NCBI GenBank assembly: GCA_024643825.1
Contig: JAHEME010000101.1
Span: 1 to 8,247 of the forward strand
Reading direction: 5' to 3'
Length of the DNA: 8,247 bases
Origin: Chloroflexota bacterium
GTDB taxonomy: Bacteria; Chloroflexota; Anaerolineae; Aggregatilineales; UBA3940
The notes under the pieces were generated by a model. That model did not search any database, was not told the DNA's origin, and worked only from the letters and a program-made list of their open reading frames with translations. Below are positions 6,312-8,247 of this stretch, in pieces (position 1 is the stretch's first letter; every line of letters begins with the position of its first letter). The position numbers and the translations under genes were made by a program.

Positions 6312-6497
6312 CTCTCAACCACCAGATAGTCCTGCCATGATCGTCTTCAATAGTCTCTGGGGATTTGGTAGACCCACACCGATAGTCCACAATCAGAAGT
6401 AGACTGTACGCACTATGGTGATCAGAATGAGTTACACCCGGCGATTCTAATTCCAATGTTGGGGTTGTACAAACCACTTCCGTATCTAAAAAGCATC
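6312..6497. other. Gap between ruvC and the lipoprotein gene
   Basis: This 186-base interval has no convincing gene. The minus-strand frame that crosses it (6292-6537) has no family resemblance and overlaps both neighbours. The gap contains the candidate promoter for the lipoprotein gene but no clear terminator for ruvC. Only a short T-rich run, CTTTTTAGA on the minus strand, follows the ruvC stop, and it has no stem before it. Confidence 0.5.
6444..6472 (-). promoter_or_regulatory. Candidate promoter for the LysM/M23 gene
   Basis: On the minus strand TTGTAC (6467-6472) and TAGAAT (6444-6449) are separated by 17 bases. The -10 matches consensus at 5 of 6 positions and the -35 at only 3. The predicted leader is about 125 bases to the start at 6311. 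The 186-base gap after ruvC makes an independent promoter reasonable. Confidence 0.35.
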
Positions 6498-6992
6498 TTA
6501 TTCCTGACTCAATTGCTGATAGCGAATGTGATGCCAATGAGTGATTGCTACTGCTAACGCATCCGCAGCATCATCTGGTTTAGGGATTTCGTCCAGCCGC
6601 AGCAGCAAGCGTACCATCTCTTGAACCTGAAGTTTCGGGGCATTACCATATCCAGCGACGGCCTGCTTGATCGTCGCAGGTGTGTATTCGCTAATAGGAA
6701 TCCCGCAATCCGCCAGCGCCAGCATCGTCACCCCTCGTGCCTGGCCCACGGCCATGGCCGTGGTTACATTCTTCCCAAACAGGAGCTTTTCGATAGCGGC
6801 ACTCGCAGGCTCGTACCGTTCAACAACGTCTTTGACCTCGCGGTATACTTGCTGGAGCCGCGTCTCGAGAGGCGTATGCGCTGGCGTTGAGACGACCCCA
6901 TAGGCGACTGCCCCCAGGTCACCATCCTCTTGCTCTCGAACAAATCCGTAGCCCGTGATCGCAATTCCAGGGTCAATTCCCAACACAATCAT
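6498..6992 (-). CDS. ruvC: RuvC Holliday junction endonuclease
   Basis: This 164-residue protein is the homodimeric endonuclease that resolves four-way DNA junctions with RuvAB during recombinational repair in the cytoplasm. The beginning, MIVLGIDPGIAITGYG, is the family hallmark. The four acidic metal-binding residues are D7 (IDPG), E68 (AAIEKL), D141 and D144 (DDAADALA). GNAPKLQVQEMV (116-127) matches the conserved DNA-contacting region. The length is ordinary. The preferred start is the ATG at 6990-6992, because GGAG (complement of 7001-7004) lies 8 bases upstream and it matches the N-terminus of homologues. Two in-frame GTG codons just upstream (6993-6998) have worse spacing. yebC is directly upstream, as in many bacteria, but ruvA and ruvB do not follow here. 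Confidence 0.96.
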   Translation of the reverse strand: MIVLGIDPGIAITGYGFVREQEDGDLGAVAYGVVSTPAHTPLETRLQQVYREVKDVVERYEPASAAIEKLLFGKNVTTAMAVGQARGVTMLALADCGIPISEYTPATIKQAVAGYGNAPKLQVQEMVRLLLRLDEIPKPDDAADALAVAITHWHHIRYQQLSQE

Positions 6993-7000
6993 CACCACAT

Positions 7001-7004
7001 CTCC
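7001..7004 (-). promoter_or_regulatory. Ribosome-binding site fixing the ruvC start
   Basis: GGAG on the minus strand is 8 bases from ATG 6992, 5 from GTG 6995 and 2 from GTG 6998. It lies 2 bases beyond the T tract of the yebC terminator, so a ruvC mRNA must read through that terminator or start very close to it. Confidence 0.7.
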
Positions 7005-7006
7005 AC

Positions 7007-7042
7007 AAAAACAGGCGGACGCTTCGCGCGATCCGCCTGTTT
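7007..7042 (-). terminator. Intrinsic terminator between yebC and ruvC
   Basis: On the minus strand AAACAGGCGGA (7032-7042) pairs perfectly with TCCGCCTGTTT (7009-7019), 11 base pairs. The 12-base loop can form a small inner CGC/GCG stem. A run of five T (7007-7011) follows directly. It lies 22 bases after the yebC stop and reads in the yebC direction. The other strand lacks a T tract of that length. Confidence 0.88.
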
Positions 7043-7064
7043 AGACTGGCTCGTAAAAATCTTG

Positions 7065-7823
7065 TTAGTTCGCAGATTCGAAGCTAGCTACGAGATCATC
7101 GGTCACATTGAGATTAGAGTACACCGTTTGCGTATCGTCGAGATCCTCTAGCATTTCAATGATTGCCATGACTTTGGCCCCGGAGTCGGGTTCCATGTCG
7201 AGGGGAGTTTTTGCCACCCATTCGAGCCGCGCATCTTCCACCTCAATGTCAGCGGCTTTCAACGCTTCCTCGACGGATTGCAATGACTCGCGCGGGGTGT
7301 AGATTTCAATGAATTCATCATCCTCGACTACATCGTCTGCTCCCGCCTCTGCAGCTGTCATGAACACAGAGTCAAATTCATGATCGCCTGCAGGGAACCC
7401 AATGTAACCCTTCTGCTCAAACTGCCAGGCCACTGAACCCGGCTCGGCCATGTTGCCGCCATACTTGTTGAGGACATGCTTAATCTCAGAAAGTGTACGG
7501 TTTCGATTATCTGTGAACACATGAATGATCAAGGCAATGCCACTGGGGCCATAGGCCTCATACATCACCTCTTCAATCTCAACCCCGTCTTTTTCCTCCC
7601 CGGTTCCACGGCGGATGGCTCGCTCGATGTTATCTTTTGGCATGTTTTCTGCTCGTGCTCGGTCTACGGCGAGGCGAAGACGGAAGTTTGCATCCACATT
7701 GCCGCCACCCTCGCGTGCAGCCAGCGTGACCTCGCGGCCAAGGCGAGTGAATATCTTTCCCCGCTTTGCATCATTTGCGCCTTTTTTGCGCTTAATTGTT
7801 GACCACTTGCTATGTCCAGACAT
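7065..7823 (-). CDS. yebC: YebC/PmpR family protein
   Basis: This 252-residue cytoplasmic protein belongs to the YebC/PmpR (TACO1) family. Members were described as transcriptional regulators, and more recent work links the family to translation of proline-rich stretches by the ribosome; which role applies here cannot be told. The N-terminus MSGHSKWSTIKRKKGANDAKRGKIFTRL is hallmark, followed by NFRLRLAVDRARAENMPKDNIERAIRRG (46-73) and YEAYGPSGIALII (88-100). The later signatures are TDNRNRT (104-110), GGNMAEPGSVAWQFEQKG (122-139) and a C-terminal segment with YSNL (235-238). Length and domain order are standard. The ATG at 7821-7823 has AAGGAA 5 bases upstream. Transcription should start at the promoter at 7901-7930, and the gene ends before an intrinsic terminator. 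Confidence 0.96.
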   Translation of the reverse strand: MSGHSKWSTIKRKKGANDAKRGKIFTRLGREVTLAAREGGGNVDANFRLRLAVDRARAENMPKDNIERAIRRGTGEEKDGVEIEEVMYEAYGPSGIALIIHVFTDNRNRTLSEIKHVLNKYGGNMAEPGSVAWQFEQKGYIGFPAGDHEFDSVFMTAAEAGADDVVEDDEFIEIYTPRESLQSVEEALKAADIEVEDARLEWVAKTPLDMEPDSGAKVMAIIEMLEDLDDTQTVYSNLNVTDDLVASFESAN

Positions 7824-7900
7824 ACCTATTCCTTATCAGGAGCGTATTTCCATTCCCCGCGTGGGAGCAACTGGCGGAGACTTTGAACCATCTAGTAGCC

Positions 7901-7930
7901 ATTATACCATGTGCCAGATCGCCCATACAA
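7901..7930 (-). promoter_or_regulatory. yebC promoter with consensus extended -10
   Basis: On the minus strand TATAAT (7901-7906) is an exact consensus -10, preceded by TGG as a TGn extended element. TTGTAT (7925-7930) lies 18 bases upstream as a weak -35. Transcription would begin near 7894, leaving a leader of about 70 bases before the yebC ATG. Confidence 0.75.
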
Positions 7931-8016
7931 GGGTAAATCGTCACGGGAATCCCCTCGTTTCCAGAGGATGTTTTGCGAAATCTTCATGACTTTTTCACAG
8001 ACGTATCCGAGAGTTC

Positions 8017-8027
8017 TGTGCTAGAAT
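8017..8027 (+). promoter_or_regulatory. Extended -10 promoter for a plus-strand small RNA
   Basis: TGTGcTAGAAT combines the TRTGn extension (8017-8020) with a -10 matching 5 of 6 consensus positions (8022-8027). No good -35 is visible, as is usual for extended -10 promoters. Transcription would start near 8034. No plus-strand protein-coding frame follows. Confidence 0.5.
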
Positions 8028-8033
8028 GACCTT

Positions 8034-8131
8034 GGACTCTTTTATAGAGTTCTCATCCCTATCCTCACCCCAGAAGTGCGCGGCAGATATGACCCCCCAT
8101 CATACCTGAGTACCGCGCACTTCACCTTTTT
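8034..8131 (+). ncRNA. Candidate small RNA of about 98 nt
   Basis: No known RNA family is recognised; the case rests on architecture. A hairpin, GGACTCT (8034-8040) with AGAGTTC (8046-8052), 7 pairs including one G-U, begins at the position where transcription is predicted to start. It is followed by an unpaired C-rich stretch (8053-8072). An 11-bp stem comes next (8073-8083 with 8113-8123), whose loop folds again: CAG (8084-8086) with CTG (8106-8108) and TATGA (8088-8092) with TCATA (8100-8104), exposing a CCCCCCA loop (8093-8099). A run of five T ends it. The element stands alone between two minus-strand genes. Alternatives are a terminator from an unseen transcript or a bidirectional structure protecting the neighbouring gene end. 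It does not show the SRP RNA GGAA tetraloop region or a 6S-like long closed bubble. Confidence 0.45.
8073..8131 (+). terminator. Intrinsic terminator ending the candidate small RNA
   Basis: GAAGTGCGCGG (8073-8083) pairs perfectly with CCGCGCACTTC (8113-8123), and TTTTT follows at 8127-8131 after ACC. On the minus strand the sequence after the stem is G-rich (TGGGGTGAGG), so this terminator favours plus-strand transcripts rather than the minus-strand gene ending at 8147. Confidence 0.75.
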
Positions 8132-8146
8132 CCCTGTTATGTGGGA

Positions 8147-8247
8147 CTACCAGCGCCCCAACCGAGCGATAAGAACCAGAACCAGGATTGGAGTGAGGAC
8201 AGCTCCAGGTGCCCCAAGCACGAGACTTCCGACATACACCGGGGCCA
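8147..8247 (-). CDS. C-terminal end of a membrane protein (partial at window end)
   Basis: The minus strand is open from the window edge to a TAG at 8147-8149 and encodes 32 residues, including APVYVGSLVLGAPGAVLTP followed by the hydrophobic run ILVLVLIARLGRW. This is a plausible final transmembrane helix ending in a short basic tail. The GxxGAVLxP pattern recalls the last helices of AI-2E/PerM-type transporters, but that is a weak resemblance. The start and most of the gene lie beyond the window. It reads in the same direction as yebC and has no T-tract terminator of its own. Confidence 0.6.
   Translation of the reverse strand, partial: APVYVGSLVLGAPGAVLTPILVLVLIARLGRW

Larger units (their letters stand above)
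7824..8146. other. 323-base gene-free interval upstream of yebC
   Basis: The interval holds the yebC leader and promoter on the minus strand, the candidate small RNA with its promoter and terminator on the plus strand, and about 85 bases (7931-8016) in which I see no convincing element. No protein-coding frame is supported; the plus-strand frame across 7615-7989 is mostly antisense to yebC. Confidence 0.6.

Noticed and set aside
6292..6537. Minus-strand 81-codon frame in the gap between ruvC and the lipoprotein gene
   Set aside because: It overlaps the 3' end of ruvC and the 5' end of the lipoprotein gene, has no ribosome-binding site or family-like motif, and reads like random translation.
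6993..6998. Two upstream GTG codons as the ruvC start
   Set aside because: They lie only 5 and 2 bases from GGAG. The ATG at 6992 has 8-base spacing and matches the usual RuvC N-terminus.
7476..7989. Plus-strand frames opposite yebC and running into its upstream region
   Set aside because: They are antisense to the conserved YebC reading frame and rich in Arg and Ser, as expected for shadow translation.
8089..8109. Short frame MTPHHT, possibly a histidine leader peptide
   Set aside because: It has no ribosome-binding site, is buried in the predicted terminator hairpin, and no plus-strand biosynthetic gene follows in the window.

Overview
The window is a dense stretch of bacterial chromosome of moderate GC content, with no insertion sequence, tRNA, rRNA or CRISPR array that I can see. 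The gene content suggests a Chloroflexota (Anaerolineae-like) bacterium. The reasons are a malate dehydrogenase close to the Chloroflexus type, a secreted LysM/M23 lipoprotein with a TPTxxPTPNPT-type linker, a DUF1385 membrane protein, and a small membrane protein with a helix-hairpin-helix tail. This assignment is an inference from recalled family patterns, not from a search.

Left part, plus strand (1-4697): the C-terminal tail of an unidentified gene (1-102) is followed by a 196-base gap. Next come a DUF1385 membrane protein and a GNAT acetyltransferase whose start shares one base with the preceding stop. A good extended -10 promoter (1772-1800) then precedes a four-helix membrane protein with a helix-hairpin-helix tail, NAD-dependent malate dehydrogenase (mdh) and a PPP-family metallophosphatase that begins at TTG. 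Strong RNA hairpins sit directly ahead of the mdh and phosphatase ribosome-binding sites.

Right part, minus strand (4704-8247): these genes read towards the left. In transcription order they are the 3' end of a membrane-protein gene cut by the window edge (8247-8147), yebC (7823-7065), ruvC (6992-6498) and a LysM/M23 peptidase lipoprotein (6311-4704). yebC has a consensus extended -10 promoter, and a textbook intrinsic terminator separates yebC from ruvC. The lipoprotein gene converges on the phosphatase gene with only 6 bases between the two stop codons.

The most interesting unexplained element is in the 323-base gap between yebC and the partial membrane-protein gene. On the plus strand there is a TGTGcTAGAAT extended -10 element, a 7-bp hairpin starting at the predicted transcription start, a C-rich unpaired stretch, and an 11-bp hairpin with a structured C-rich loop followed by TTTTT. 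This is the architecture of a free-standing small RNA of about 98 nt. Other points worth checking are a six-residue insertion in the active-site loop of malate dehydrogenase and a His in place of the usual catalytic-dyad Asp in the phosphatase.
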